Program-made: the position numbers and the translations under genes
The notes under the pieces: model-generated
Databases searched by the model: none
Told to the model about the DNA's origin: nothing
What the model saw: only the letters and a program-made list of their open reading frames with translations
NCBI GenBank assembly: GCA_014526335.1
Contig: JACTAT010000340.1
Span: 131,827-195,826 of the forward strand
Direction of reading: 5' to 3'
DNA from: Chrysaora quinquecirrha
Taxonomy: Eukaryota; Cnidaria; Scyphozoa; Semaeostomeae; Pelagiidae
Length of the DNA stretch: 64,000 nt
In this document: positions 26,501-41,500 of the stretch, one piece after another
Layout of the letters: each line of letters begins with the position of its first letter
Position numbering within the stretch: the stretch's first letter is position 1

Positions 26501-29500
26501 CATGAAGGACTACTTTTCAAAGGCAAAATTGGGCAGATTTCTTTCTTTTTTTGAGCCAAATCAATTCCACCCTTTAGTGTGGGGCTTGGTGGGGGCAGCT
26601 TTAACGTCGCAGGGGTAAAATAGCCTCTCCCCCCTGTGCTTAGGGTCTTGTTAAGGAGAGGCTATTATACTTTACCGACAAAAAATAAGGAAATTGCGGA
26701 TGCTTTTGGTGCGGAGGTGGTGCGTCGGATCTGCTCCAGATTTCAGGTACCCCACCATTTGTTAGGGGGCCCCGTCCTGTGCACGTGGTTTTTTTCGCAT
26801 CCGACTTGGCATTTTTGAGAAAAGTGGCACTTTTTTTAAAAATGCGTCACTTTTGTATGGGATTCAATAGGGGAAAACTTTGGGTAAAAAGCGTGGGGCA
26901 ACCGCTGGGGCGATTTTCGTGGAACAAACGTTGTGGGGTAGGATTCCGTGACGGCTATTGGGCACGGTGGGTTTTGGGCGTGGCAAAGGTGTTGTGACGT
27001 CACAGTGACGTCACAAAGGTTCGAAAATTGGCCAAAATTTAGGCCCATTTTGGTTTTTTGTGGTGCTTTTTGTTCTGGGGGCTGGTACCCCGGATTTTAA
27101 GGTGGATTCCGGTACTTTCGAGTATGGCGCATCCGACCATCGCTGTGCCAACTTTCTATATATAGGTTTATGACGTCATAATGACGTCACAAATGTGGTA
27201 ATTCGGCCCCCCGAAAGTTTATCGGAGTGGAACAAAAAGTGGTGGAACGGGGGTAATTTGGGGCGTAGATTCCGAATCTGGTAGTGCCGTTTGCTGGAAT
27301 TGGGTTTATGACGTCATTATGACGTCATCAATGTTTGCACTTTTCACTGGGGCTTTTGGAGGGGTTCTGGATGCGTGATGTGGTTCAAACTCAAATATGT
27401 TAGGCACTGGGGCATGGGTAAACGGGCTGCACCGTTGAATTTGGTCCAGTGTCATTTGTGCCAATTTTGTGGGACACATGGCTGCAAATCCGCTGTTGTT
27501 TTCACGAAGAGTTGCCAAATTCTGTGCAATTTGTTGGAAGAGGGCTTGCATGGCCTAGATAAGTTGCTTTTGACTATATGAGACGGGCAACACTGATTTT
27601 TGGCACATTCGACACATTGTGACGTCACTGGCACATTTTCAAAAGTGACAAAAGTTCCAAAACTTTGAATGCTCATAACTTTTGAACTAATGGTCTGATT
27701 TCGACCAAACTTGGGGAATAGTATCTCTATATGACCGAAAAGGTGTGTGAAAAATTTGGGATGTATGGGCGTGATCGTGACGTCAGAAGGGCGTGGTCAA
27801 AATTCAATTCCAGTGTTTGCCGAAGGCAAAAAACTGCGAGGTTGACGCGAGCTCAGCGAGCGGCTACCGAGTGTAGCGAAGCGGAGCACTGCGAAGCGGA
27901 GCAGGGCGGAGCGGAGCACCGCGGAGCGGTGTTTTGTTGTAACAATGGCAACAACAACAACAACAACATTTGCCTGAAAATGTTGGAAAAGCTCGTGAGC
28001 GACTACTTTTCAAAGGCAAAATCGGGCAGATTTTCCTACTTTTTTCAAACCAAATCAACTTCACCCTACAGTGGGGGCTCAGTAGGGGTACCCCACTTGG
28101 CCACCGGAATTCAATAGCCTCTCCCCCCTGTGCTTAGGGTCTTGTTAGGGAGAGGTTCTTATACTTTACCGACAAAAATAAGGAAATTGCGATCGCTTCT
28201 GGCGCCGAGGTCGTGCGTCGGATCGGCACCAGATTTGAGGTACCCCACCATTTGTCGGGGGGCCCCGTCCTGTCCAAGTGTTTTTTGGCACGTCCGACTT
28301 GGCACTTTTGAGAATTGGCACTTTTTTGTTTTTTCCCACTGTATTCAATAGGGGAAACTTTCGTGACGAATTGCGGAGCAACCGGTTGAGTGATTTTCGT
28401 GGAACAAACGTTGTGGGGTAGGGTTCCGGGACGGCAATCGGGTTAGGGGAGTTTTGCGCGTGCCGTAGGTGGTGTGACGTCACGATGACGTCAAGAAGAC
28501 GAAAAAATGGGCCAAAATTTAGGCCCATTTTTTCGTTCGTGGTGCTTTTTGTCCTCGAGGCTGGTACCCGAGATTTTAAGGTGGATTCCGGTACTTTCGT
28601 ACACGGCGCATCCAACCATGGGTGTGCCAACTTTCTATATATGGGTTTATGACGTCATAATGACGTCACAAGTTCAAAAATTAGGTCCAAGATAAATTTA
28701 TTTTAGGGGAACAAAAAGTGATGGAACGGGGGTAATTTGGGGCGTAGATTTCGAATATGATGGTGCCGTTTGCGAAATTTGGGGTTGTGACGTCATTATG
28801 ACGTCATCAATTTTTGCGATTTTCAGGCAGGGTTTTCGAGGGGTTCTTGATGCGTGATTTGATTCAAACTCACATATGTTAGTCATTGGGGCACTTTTTA
28901 TCTCACTAAACCGTTAAAATTGGTCCAGTGTTATTTGTGCCAATTTTCTGGGACACAGGTCTGCGTCCGCTGTCGTTTTCATAGAAGAGTTGCCAATTTC
29001 CGTCCAATTGGTTGGAAGTGGGCTTGGATGGCCTTCATAAGTTGCTTTTGACTGTATGAGACTTGCAACACCGATTTTTGGCACTTTTGGCATTTTGTGA
29101 CGTCATTGGCACAAATTTCAAATTGGACAAAAGTACCAAATCTTTGAATGCTTTTAACTTTGCAACAAATGGTCTGATTTCGACCAAACTTGGGGAATGG
29201 CATGTATATGAGACGAGAAAGGTGTGTGGGAAATTTGAGCAACATGGGCGTAGTCGTGACGTCACAAGGGCGTGGTCAAAATTCAATTCCACTGTTTGCC
29301 GAAGGCAAAATTTTGCGAGGTTGACGCGAGCGCGCAGCGCGCAACCGAGTGTAGTGGAGCGGAGCATTGCGGAGCGGAGCAGCGCGGAGCGAAGCACCGC
29401 GGAGCGGTGTTTTCCGGTAACCATGGCAACAACAACAACAACAATATTCTCCTTAAAATTTTGCAAAAACTCATGAACGACTACTTTTCAGAGGCTAATT

Positions 29501-32500
29501 GGGGTGGATTTTCTTTGTTTTTTTCGAGCCAAATTAACTCAAACCAATAGTGTGGGGTCGGGAGGGGGTACCCCATGGGTTTCGGGGTATAAGAGCCTCT
29601 CCCCCCTGTGCTTAGGGTCTTGTTGAGGAGAGGCTATTATACTTTACCGGGAAAAAATAAGGAAATTGCCGATGCTTATGGCGCGGAAGTGGTGCGTCGG
29701 ATCTGCGCCAGATTTCAGGTACCCCACCATTTGTTGGGGGGACGTGAACGATTCCGGGGGTTTCCGGCGCATCCGAGTTGGCACTTTTGAAAAAAGTGGC
29801 ACTTTTTTTAAAAATGCGTCACTTTTGTATGGGATTCAATAGGGGAAAACTTTGGGTAAAAAGCACGGGACAACCGCTGGGCCGATTTTCGTGGAACAAA
29901 CGTTGTGGGGTAGGGTTCCGTAATGGCTATTGGGCGCGGTTGCTTTTGGGCGTGGCAAAGGTGTTGTGACGTCACGGTGACGTCATGAACGTGCAAAAAT
30001 GGGCCAAAATTTAGGCCCATTTTGGTTTTTTGTGGTGCTTTTTTTTCTGGGGGCTGGTACCCCGGATTTTAAGGTGGATTCCAGTACTTTCGAGTATGGC
30101 GCATCCGACCATGGGTGTGCCAACTTTCTATATATAGCTTTATGACGTCATAATGACGTCACAAATGTGGTAATTCGGCCCCCCGAAAGTTTGTTGGAGT
30201 GGAACAATAAGTGGTGGAACGGGGGTAATTTGGGGCGTAGATTCCGAATCTGGTAGTGCCGTTTGCGAATTTCGGGTTTATGACGTCATTATGACGTCAT
30301 CAATGTTGGCACTTTTCACGGGGGCTTTTGGAGGGGTTCCGGATGCTTCATGTCGTTCAAACTCAGATATGTTAGGCACTGGGGCATGTGTGAACGGACT
30401 GCATCGTTCAAATTGGTCCAGTGTCACTTGTGCCAATTTTGTGGGACACATGGCTGCGTCCGCTGTCCTTTTCATCGACGAGTTGTCAATTTCTATGCAA
30501 TTGGTTGTAAGTGGGCTTGGATGGCCTTGATAAGTTGTTTTTGACTGTATGAGACTTGCAACACCCATTTTTGGCACTTTTGACACTTTGTGACGTCAGT
30601 GGGACATTTTCAAAAGTGACAAAAGTTCCAAAACTTTGGATGCTAATAACCTTGTTTAGGAGAGGCTATTATACTTTACCTGGAAAAAATAAGGAAATTG
30701 CCGATGCTTATAGCGCGGAAGTGGTGCGTCGGATCTGCGCCAGATTTCAGGTACCCCACCATTTGTTGGGGGGCCGTGAACGAATCCGGGGGTTTTTTTT
30801 GCATCCGAGTTGGCACTTTTGAGAAAAGTGGCACTTTTTTTAAAAATGCGTCACTTTTGTATGGGATTCAATAGGGGAAAACTTTGGGTAAAAAGCCCGG
30901 GACAACCGCTGGGGCGATTTTCGCGGAACAAACGTTGGGGGCTGGGGTTCCCTGATGGCTATTGGGCGCGGTGGGTTTTGGGCGTGGCAAAGGTGTTGTG
31001 ACGTCACAGTGACATCATGTAGGTCCAAAAATGGGCCAAAATTTAGGCCCATTTTGGTTTTTTGTGGTGCTTTTTTTTCTCAAGGCTGGTACCCCGGATT
31101 TTAAGGTGGATTCGGGTACTTTCGAGTATGGCGCATCCGACCATGGTTGTGCCAACTTTCTATATATAGGTTAATGACGTCATAATGACGTCACAAATGT
31201 GGTAATTCGGCCCCCCGAAAGTTTGTTGGAGTGGAACAAAAAGTGGTGGAACGGGGGTAAATTGGGGCGTAGATTCCGAATCTGGTAGTGCCGTTTGCGA
31301 ATTTTGGGTTTATGACGTCATTATGACGTCATCAATGTTGGCACTTTTCACGGAGGCTTTTGGAGGGGTTCTAGATGCGTGATGTGGTTCAAACTCAGAT
31401 ATGTTAGGCACTGGGGCATGGTTAGTCCCACTGCATCGTTGAAATTGGCCCAGTGTCATTTGTGCCACTTTTGTGGGACACAGGGCTGCGTCCGCTGTCG
31501 TTTTCATCGAAGAGCTGGCAAGTTCTGTGCAATTGGTTGGAAGTGGGGTTTGATGGCCTAGATAAGTTGCTTTAAACTGTATGAAACCTGCAACACCGTT
31601 TTTTGGCATTTTTGACACTTTGTGACGTCATTGGCACATTTTCAAAATGGACAAAACTTCCAAAACTTTTAATGCTCATAACTTCTGGACTAATGGTCCA
31701 ATTTCGACCAAACTTGGGGAATGGTATGTTTATAACACCCAGAAGGTGTGTGAAAAATTTTGGCTGTATGGGCGTGGTCGTGAATACACAAGGGCGTGGT
31801 CAAAATTCAATTCCAGTGTTTGCCGAAGGCAAAAAACTGGGAAGTTGACGCGAGCGCAGCGAGCGGCAACTGAGCGGAGCGGAGCGAAGAAGTGCGGAGC
31901 GGAGCGGAGCGGAGCGGAGCAGCACGGAGCGGAGCGCCGCGAAGCGGTGTTTCTTTGTAACCATGGCAACAACAACAACAACAACATTTGCCTTAAAATT
32001 TTGGAAAAACTCATCAAGAACTACTTTTTGAAGGCAAAATGGGGCAGATTTTCTTTGTTTTTTCGAACCTAATCAACTTCACCCCATAGGGTGGGGAAAG
32101 AGGGGCTCCCCGCTTGGCCACCGGAATTAAATAGCCTCTCCCCCCGTTGCTTAGGGTCTTGTTTAGGAGAGGCTATTATACTTTACCGGGAAAAAATAAG
32201 GAAATTGCCGATGCTTATAGCGCGGAAGTCGTGCGTCGGATCTGCGCCATATTTCAGGTACCCCACCATTTGTTGGGGGGACGTGAACGATTCCGGGGGT
32301 TTCCGGCGCATCCGAGTTGGCACTTTTGAAAAAAGTGGCACTTTTTTTAAAAATGCGTCACTTTTGTATGGGATTCAATAGGGGAAAACTTTGGGTAAAA
32401 AGCCCGGGACAACCGCTGGGGCGATTTTCGCGGAACAAACGTTGTGGGGTAGGGTTCCGTGACGGCTATTGGGCGCGGTGGGTTTTGGGTGTGGCAAAGG

Positions 32501-35500
32501 TGTTGTGACGTAACGGTGACGTCATGTAGGTCCAAAAATGGGCCAAAATTTAGGCCCATTTTGGTTTTTTGTGGTGCTTTTTTTTCTCAAGGCTGGTACC
32601 CCGGATTTTAAGTTGGATTCGGGTACTTTCGAGTATGGCGCATCCGACCATGGTTGTGCCAACTTTCTATATATAGGTTAATGACGTCATAATGACGTCA
32701 CAAATGTGGTAATTCGGCCCCCTGAAAGATTTTTGGAGTGGAATGAAAAGTAGTGGAACGGGGGTAATTTGGGGCGTAGATTCCGAATCTGGTAGTGCCG
32801 TTTGCGAATTTTGGGTTTGTGACGTCATTATGACGTCATCAATGTTGGTACTTTTCACGGTGGATTTTGGAGGGGTTCTGGGAGGGTGAACGAGTTGAAT
32901 CTCATATATGTTAGGCACTGGGGCATGGTTAGTCCCACTGCACCGTTGAAATTGGCCCAGTGTCATTTGTGCCACTTTTGTGGGACACAGGGCTGCGTCC
33001 GCTGTCGTTTTCATCGGAGAGCTGCCAAATTTTGTTCAATTGGTTGGAAGTGGGCTTCGATGGCCTAGATAAGTTGCTTTTAACTGTATGAGACCTGCAA
33101 CACCGATTTTTGGCATTTTTGACACTTTGTGACGTCATTGGCACATTTTCAAAACTGACAAAAGTTCCAAAACTTTGAGTGGCTGTAACTTTGTCATCCA
33201 GGATCGGATTTCCACCAAACTTGGGGAATGGCATGTATATGAGACCAAAAAGGTGTGGGGGAAATTTGAGCCATATGGGTGTGGTCGTGACGTCATAAGG
33301 GCGTGGTCAAATTTACTTCCAGTGTTTGCCGAAGGCAAAAACAGCGAGGTTGACGCGAGCGCAGCGAGCGGCAACCGAGCGTAGCAAGCGGAGCACTGCG
33401 GAGCGGTGCAGCGCGGAGCGGAGCGCCGCGAAGCGGTGTTTTCCTGTAACCATGGCAACAACAACAACAACAACATTTGCCTTAAAATTTTGGAAAAACT
33501 CATCAAGAACTACTTTTTGAAGGCAAAATGGGGCAGATTTTCTTTGTTTTTTCGAACCTAATCAACTTCACCCCATAGGGTGGGGAAAGAGGGGCTCCCC
33601 GCTTGGCCACCGGAATTAAATAGCCTCTCCCCCCGTTGCTTAGGGTCTTGTTTAGGAGAGGCTATTATACTTTACGGGGAAAAAATAAGGAAATTGCGGA
33701 TGCTTTTGGTGCCGAGGTCGTGCGTCGGATCTGCACCAGATTTCAGGTACCCCACCATTTGTTGGGGGGCCGTGAACGAATCCGGGGGTTTCCGGCGCAT
33801 CCGAGTTGGCACTTTTGAAAAAAGTGGCACTTTTTTTAAAAATGCGTCACTTTTGTATGGGATTCAATAGGGGAAAACTTTGGGTAAAAAGTGCGGGACA
33901 ACGGCTGGGGCGATTTTCGTGGAACAAACGTTGTAGGGTAGGGTTTCTTGACGGCTATTGGGCGCGGTGGGTTTTGGGCGTGACAAAGGTGTCGTGACGT
34001 CACGGTGACGTCACGAAGGTGCGAAAATGGGCCAAAATTTAGGCCCATTTTGGTTTTTTGTGGTGCTTTTTTTTCTCGTGGGTGGTACCCCGGATTTTAA
34101 GGTGGATTCCGGTACTTTCGAGTATGGCGCATCCGACCGTGGGTGTGCCAACTTTCTATATATAGCTTTATGACGTCATAATGACGTCAGAAATGTGGTA
34201 ATTCGGCCCCCCGAAAGTTTATCGGAGTGGAACAAAAAGTGGTGGAACGGGGGTAATTTGGGGCGTAGATTCCGAATCTAGTAGTGCCGTTTGCGAATTT
34301 CGGGTTTATGACGTCATTATGACGTCATCAATGTTGGCACTTTTCACGGGGGCTTTTGGAGGGGTTCCGGATGCTTCATGTGGTTCAAACTCAGATATGT
34401 TAGGCACTGGGGCATGTGTGAACGGACTGCATCGTTAAAATTGGTCCAGTGTCATTTGTGCCAATTTTGTGGGACACATGGCTGCGTCGGGTGTCGTTTT
34501 CATCGACGAGTTGTCAATTTCTATGCAATTGGTTGTAAGTGGGCTTGGATGGCCTTGATAAGTTGCTTTTGACTGTATGAGACTTGCAACACCGATTTTT
34601 GGCACTTTTGACACTTTGTGACGTCATTGGCACATTTTCAAAAGTGACAAAAGTTCCAAAACTTTGAATGCTAATAACTTTGCAACGAATAGTCCAATTT
34701 TGACCAAACTTGGGGAATGGTATGTCTATAAGATAGAAAGGTTGTGTGGAAAATTTGGGCTAAATGGGTGTGGTTGTGACGTCACAAGGGCGTGGTTAAA
34801 ATTCACTTCCAGTGTTTGCCGAAGGCAAAAAACTGCGAGGTTGCCGCGAGCGCAGCGAGCGGCAACAGAGCGTAGCAGAGCGGAGCGATGCGGAGCGAAG
34901 CAGCGCGGAGCGGGGCGCCGCGGAGCGGTGTTTTGCTGTAACAATAGCAACAACAACAACAACAACATTTGCCTGAAAATTTCGGAAAAACTCATGAAGG
35001 ACTACTTTTCAACGGCAAAATGGGGCAGATTATCTTTTCTGTTTCGAGCCAAATCAACTTCACCCTATAGTGTGGGGCTCAGTAGGGGTACCCCGCTTGG
35101 ACAAGGGGGTAAAATAGCCTCTCCCCCCGTTGGTAGGGTCTTGTTTAGGAGAGGCTATTATACTTTACCGGGAAAAAATAAGGAAATTGCCGATGCTTAT
35201 AGCGCGGAAGTCGTGCGTCGGATCTGCGCCATATTTCAGGTACCCCACCATTTGTTGGGGGGACGTGAACGAATCCGGGGGTTTTTTTTGCATCCGAGTT
35301 GGCACTTTTGAGAAAAGTGGCACTTTATTTTAAAATGCGTCACTTTTGTATGGGATTCAATAGGGGAAAACTTTGGGTAAAAAGTGCGGGACAACCGCTG
35401 GGGCAATTTTCGCGGAACAAACGTTGTGGGGTAGGGTTTTGTGACGGCTATTGGGCGCGGTGGGTTTTGGGCGTGGCAAAGGTGTTTTGACGTCACGGTG

Positions 35501-38500
35501 ACGTCATGTAGGTCCAAAAATGGGCCAAAATTTAGGCCCATTTTGGTTTTTTGTGGTGCTTTTTGTTCTGGGGGCTGGTACCCCGGATTTTAAGGTGGAT
35601 TCCGGTACTTTCGAGTATGGCGCATCCGACCATGGGTGTGCCAACTTTCTATATATAGCTTTATGACGTCATAATGACGTCACAAATGTGGTAATTCGGC
35701 CCCCCGAAAGTTTGTTGGAGTGGAACAAAAAGTGGTGGAACGGGGGTAATTTGGGGCGTAGATTCCGAATCTGGTAGTGCCGTTTGCGAATTTCGGGTTT
35801 ATGACGTCATTATGACGTCATCAATGTTGGCACTTTTCACGGGGGCTTTTGGAGGGGTTCCGGATGCTTCATGTGGTTCAAACTCAGATATGTTAGGCAC
35901 TGGGGCATGTGTGAACGGACTGCACCGTTAAAATTGGTCCAGTGTCATTTGTGCCAATTTTTTGGGACACATGGCTGCGTCCGCTGTCATTTTCATCGAC
36001 GAGTTGTCAATTTCTATGCAATTGGTTGTAAGTGGGCTTGGATGGCCTTGATAAGTTGTTTTTGACTGTATGAGACCTGCAACACCGATTTTTGGCATTT
36101 TTGACACTTTGTGACGTCATTGGCACATTTTCAAAACTGACAAAAGTTCCAAAACTTTGAGTGGCTGTAACTTTGTCATCCAGGATCGGATTTCCACCAA
36201 ACTTGGGGAATGGCATGTATATGAGACCAAAAAGGTGTGGGGGAAATTTGAGCCATATGGGTGTGGTCGTGACGTCATAAGGGCGTGGTCAAATTTACTT
36301 CCAGTGTTTGCCGAAGGCAAAAACAGCGAGGTTGACGCGAGCGCAGCGAGCGGCAACCGAGCGTAGCGTAGCGGAGCACTGCGGAGCGGTGCAGCGCGGA
36401 GCGGAGCGCCGCGAAGCGGTGTTTTCCTGTAACCATGGCAACAACAACAACAACAACATTTGCCTTAAAATTTTGGAAAAACTCATCAAGAACTACTTTT
36501 TGAAGGCAAAATGGGGCAGATTTTCTTTGTTTTTTCGAACCTAATCAACTTCACCCCATAGGGTGGGGAAAGAGGGGCTCCCCGCTTGGCCACCGGAATT
36601 AAATAGCCTCTCCCCCCGTTGCTTAGGGTCTTGTTTAGGAGAGGCTATTATACTTTACCGGGAAAAAATAAGGAAATTGCGGATGCTTTTGGTGCCGAGG
36701 TGGTGCGTCGGATCTGCACCAGATTTCAGGTACCCCACCATTTGTTGGGGGGCCGTGAACGAATCCGGGGGTTTCCGGCGCATCCGAGTTGGCACTTTTG
36801 AAAAAAGTGGCACTTTTTTTAAAAATGCGTCACTTTTGTATGGGATTCAATAGGGGAAAACTTTGGGTAAAAAGTGCGGGACAACGGCTGGGGCGATTTT
36901 CGTGGAACAAACGTTGTGGGGTAGGGTTTCGTGACGGCTATTGGGCGCGGTGGGTTTTGGGCGTGGCAAAGGTGTTGTGACGTCACAGTGACGTCACGAA
37001 GGTGCGAAAATTGGCCAAAATTTAGGCCCATTTTGGTTTTTTGTGGTGCTTTTTTTTCTCAAGGCTGGTACTCCGGATTTTAAGGTGGATTCCGGTACTT
37101 TCGAGTATGGCGCATCCGACTATGGGTGTGCCAACTTTCTATATATAGGTTTATGACGTCATAATGACGTCACAAATGTGGTAATTTGGCCCCCTGAAAG
37201 TTTTTTGGAGTGGAACAAAAAGTGGTGGAACGGGGGTAAATTGGGGCGTAGATTCCGAATCTGGTAGTGCCGTTTGCGAATTTTGGGTTTATGACGTCAT
37301 TATGACGTCATCAATGTTGGCACTTTTCACGGAGGCTTTTGGAGGGGTTCTGGATGCGTGATGTGGTTCAAACTCACATATGTTAGTCACTGGGGCATGT
37401 GTGAACGGACTGCATCGTTAAAATTGGTCCAGTGTCATTTGTGCCAATTTTGTGGGACACATGGCTGCGTCCGCTGTCGTTTTCATCGACCAGTTGTCAA
37501 TTTCTATGCAATTGGTTGGAAGTGGGCTTGGATGGCCTTGATAAGTTGCTTTTGACTGTATGAGACTTGCAACACCGATTTTTGGCACTTTTGACACTTT
37601 GTGACGTCATTGGCACATTTTCAAAAGTGACAAAAGTTCCAAAACTTTGAATGCTAATAACTTTGCAACGAATGGTCCGATTTCGACCAAACTTGGGGAA
37701 TGGTATGTCTATAAGATAGAAAGGTGTGTGGAAAATTTGGGCTCTATGGGCGTGGTTGTGACGTCACAAGGGCGTGGTCAAAATTCAATTCCAGTGTTTG
37801 CGAAGGCAAAAACTGCGAGGTTGACGCGAGCGCAGCGAGCGGCAACCGAGCGTAGCAGAGCGGAGCGATGCGGAGCGGAGCAGCGCGGAGCGGAGCGCCG
37901 CGGAGCGGTGTTTTGCTGTAACAATGGCAACAACAACAACAACAACATTTGCCTGAAAATTTTGGAAAAACTCATGAAGGACTACTTTTCAAAGGCAAAA
38001 TGGGGCAGATTTTCTTTCTTTTTCGAGCCAAATCAACTTCACCCTATAGTGTGGGGCTCAGTAGGGTACCCCGCTTGGCCACGGGGTAAAATAGCCTCTC
38101 CCCCCTGTGCTTAGGGTCTTGTTTAGGAGAGGCTATTATACTTTACCGGGAAAAAATAAGGAAATTGCGGATGCTTATAGCGCGGAAGTGGTGCGTCGGA
38201 TCTGCGCCAGATTTCAGGTACCCCACCATTTGTTGGGGGGACGTGAACGAATCCGGGGGTTTTTTTTGCATCCGAGTTGGCACTTTTGAGAAAAGTGGCA
38301 AGGAAATGGGATTTTCAAAAATTTACGGGGGGTTATGGGAACCGTGGTTTGGGTAAGTTCCTGTGCATTTGTGGGGCATTTCGGGGCCGGGGGGGGCGAT
38401 TCCGGGGTTTGGCTATGGCCCAAAATGGGGCGCCTTTGGCCCCTTTTGCATTTGACCCAAATTTTAAAACCAGTAAAAACATGGGAAAATTTTAAAGGCC

Positions 38501-41500
38501 ACATTTCGGCATTTTGTGGATACCAGTTGGCCAAAGTTTTGGAAATTTGGCCGGGGTTGGGTTGCCAAGGGGTTCAAGTCTAGCAAAGGCAAAATTCAGG
38601 TTGTTTTGAGTGCTTTCAAGGAAACGTTTAATTGGACGGTCTAGTTTGGATCGACCCAAAATTGTTTTGGAAAACGGAAAATTGTTAAGGCAAAGGGTTT
38701 TGTGGGGCAAAAATTTCGGAAATATGGGGAGGTGGTATGCCTTTTTGGATATGACGTCTTTGCGTCTATTTTGGATTTCAAAGTTTTGGATGGCTTGGTT
38801 CCTGAAGAGTGAGGTTAACGGAAACCACATTTGGAATTTTGCATGGTACCGCCTGACATCAAATCAAGTTAGTGAAATTGTGGAATGCTTGCCCTGAAGT
38901 TTTTGGACAAGTTGAATTGCATTTTTAAGTGGCTTGGATCATGAGGAAAACTGATTGCAGGAAAAAGCCACAATTGGGGCATTTGCAAATTTTGTAGGTA
39001 CGAATTTCTAAAGGTGGAAAGTTCAAAATTTGGATGTGGAAATTTGGCCTAGGGGTGATTTGTAAAACTTGGGGCTTAAAATTTACCAATGGTTGGGCAA
39101 AGTGGCGGGTTCCGTGTGGACCAATGGGATCACCGGGGTTGCCAATTTAGGGTTTGCTTGGACAAAGTGGCAACCCCAAAAGGCGATGGCAAATTGGAAA
39201 CTGGGGTATTTAAAGGTGGGCCCAATTTTTTAAACAAACCCAAGGGCCTTTAGGGCATTGGGTTTTGGGTTCAAACTCCCCGTAGCTTGGAAGGCATTTT
39301 TGGGATTTGGAATTTTGGCCTGCGCGCTGTGGTTTTGGATTGGAATTTCGGAAATTGTAAGGGGCGTGGGGCCAGGTTTGGATGGTTTGCCATATGACGT
39401 CACCAATTTTTAAATGGCCTTTTGGATGGAGTATGGACTTGGAAAATGGGATTCAAAACGGTTTTTTTGGAATAATGGGTTCGCCAATTGGGAAATTTTG
39501 GGCCAAAGGTGTGGGATTTGGGAATTTGGGTTCACGGAAAGGTGGCATGGTTTTGTGTTTGTGAAACGCCAGGTTCTTGGGATGGGCCAAAGGTTGCGCA
39601 TCGGTTTCAAGGGCTTTTAAGCTTGGTGGTTGGTACAGAAGGTACCCCAAATAGTGGCAAAATTGAAATTTTTTCGTAATAATCAATTCCCAAAATTTCG
39701 GGGCTCATAGGGAAACGGGTTAATTTGGGTGTTCCTGCCGTTTTGAATGGGTTTAGGTACGGATAGAAAGGCGATTTAAATGGTTCAGTGATTTGCGAAA
39801 TTCGGTGGGACTGGTGCGGGTGAAACGATGTTCCGATGCAATTGGGGAAGTGGGCAAACCTTTTTTAACGATGTGAAAATTTGGCATTTTAAAGGCACGC
39901 CTGGATTTTTGGAACAAAATTAAAATGGGGTTACTTGTACCACGGTGGTTTTAAATGGGGGCAAATGAAAAGGGTTAAATTTACCATATGGTTGTTTGGG
40001 AAATTTTGGGGAAATTTTCCAGGTTTAAGGACCCAAAATTTGAGTATGGGCGGAACGGCGTGGGGTCAAATTTTTAGTAAATGCGGAAAAAGGAAGGTAT
40101 TTTGATGGAAAAAAGGGAAAAAGGTAAGGGAGGGAAACCAATGGGGCCTTTTTGGAAAATTGGGGATTTCCTATTGGCAAATGTTCTGTAGGGCTTTTGG
40201 AGGGAACGGAGTCAAAATCCAAATTTGGCCCTTGGGGTTTAAGGGTTTTTTCCGATGAATTTGTGGCCCTCGGTGGTGCGTTTGGAAGGTCCAATTTCTA
40301 AATGGTTAGGCTCTAATCCAATGGTTCGGCTTGAATTTTGAGTAACAAATTTTGGATAATTCGTAGGCCTTTCAAATGCCGTTGGAACTTTGGGGATTTT
40401 TAAAAACGGTTTGGATTCATTTGGGGAAATTTGGAGCCGGGCCTGGGTTTGGCAAAGTGGTTGGGGGAAGGGCCGTGGTATTGGGGTGTTTTGGGAATGG
40501 GTGTCCGGGTTAAGCACCGATTTGGCTTTGGGATTGGGGGGGGCCGTCCGATAAGGTTGGTCTTGGACCTCAAAAGTGCATTGCCAATTTTGAAAAAATT
40601 TAAAACGGGAAATTAAAAAGTTTTTTTCCCAGTTTTTTAAAATGGGGAAGGGATTTGGCAAATGTGCCCTGGGTTGGGTGTTTGGGTATACAACGTCAAA
40701 AATGGTTGCGGGGTTGGAGGGTCCGGGAATGGCCCATCAGTAGGCCATGGGGGCGCGCGTTTTTCGGAGGTCAACTGGCATTTTTGGAAATGGCCCCAAG
40801 CAAACTTTTGAATTAATTTGGAAAATTGGTTTTAATGGCCATGGGCGAATTTCTAAAAATTAAACCTTGTGGGCTATTGCACTTTTGCGTTTGGCCTTTT
40901 AGGAGTAGTACTTAAGAAAAGGAAATTTGGGATTTTTGGGCGTGTCCCGGGGTGGCAGTACACCATTTTGGGGAAGACCTTGGTGGTTGCCCACGGGCAA
41001 TTCAATTCATTTTGAAGCAAAACTCAGGGAATGGGAAAACGGGGAACAAGGGAAGGGGGAATTTGGGGGAATTCCGGAACGGGTTTGAAGGGTTTTGCTA
41101 TTTACCATCAAGTACTCATGGGGCTCGAGGCCTTTAGCATTGGTTTTTCCTTTTTTGGTGGTGGACCCTTTAATGATTTGGATTTGAGTTGCCTCGGCCC
41201 TGGGCGCCGTTTGTATCACCAAATGGCTGGTTTTTGGCGTTGATGGTTGACAAAGGGTACATTTGTAGATTCCAATTGGACGTTCTAGATTGGATTTAAA
41301 AGTTAAATTTTAAATTCCAATTTTGGGGTTCGGACTTGGGTAAATATTTTAAGGCCGGGGGTTGTGGAAAATGAGTTGGGGTTGGAGTGCAATTGGCCAA
41401 TTTTGTGGGTGCTGGGTTGGCCCAGGAAAGCGGATTCCGGAATTGAGGGGCTGGCTGGGGTTGCTTTGTTTTTGGAAATGATAAACCAAATTTGCCGAAA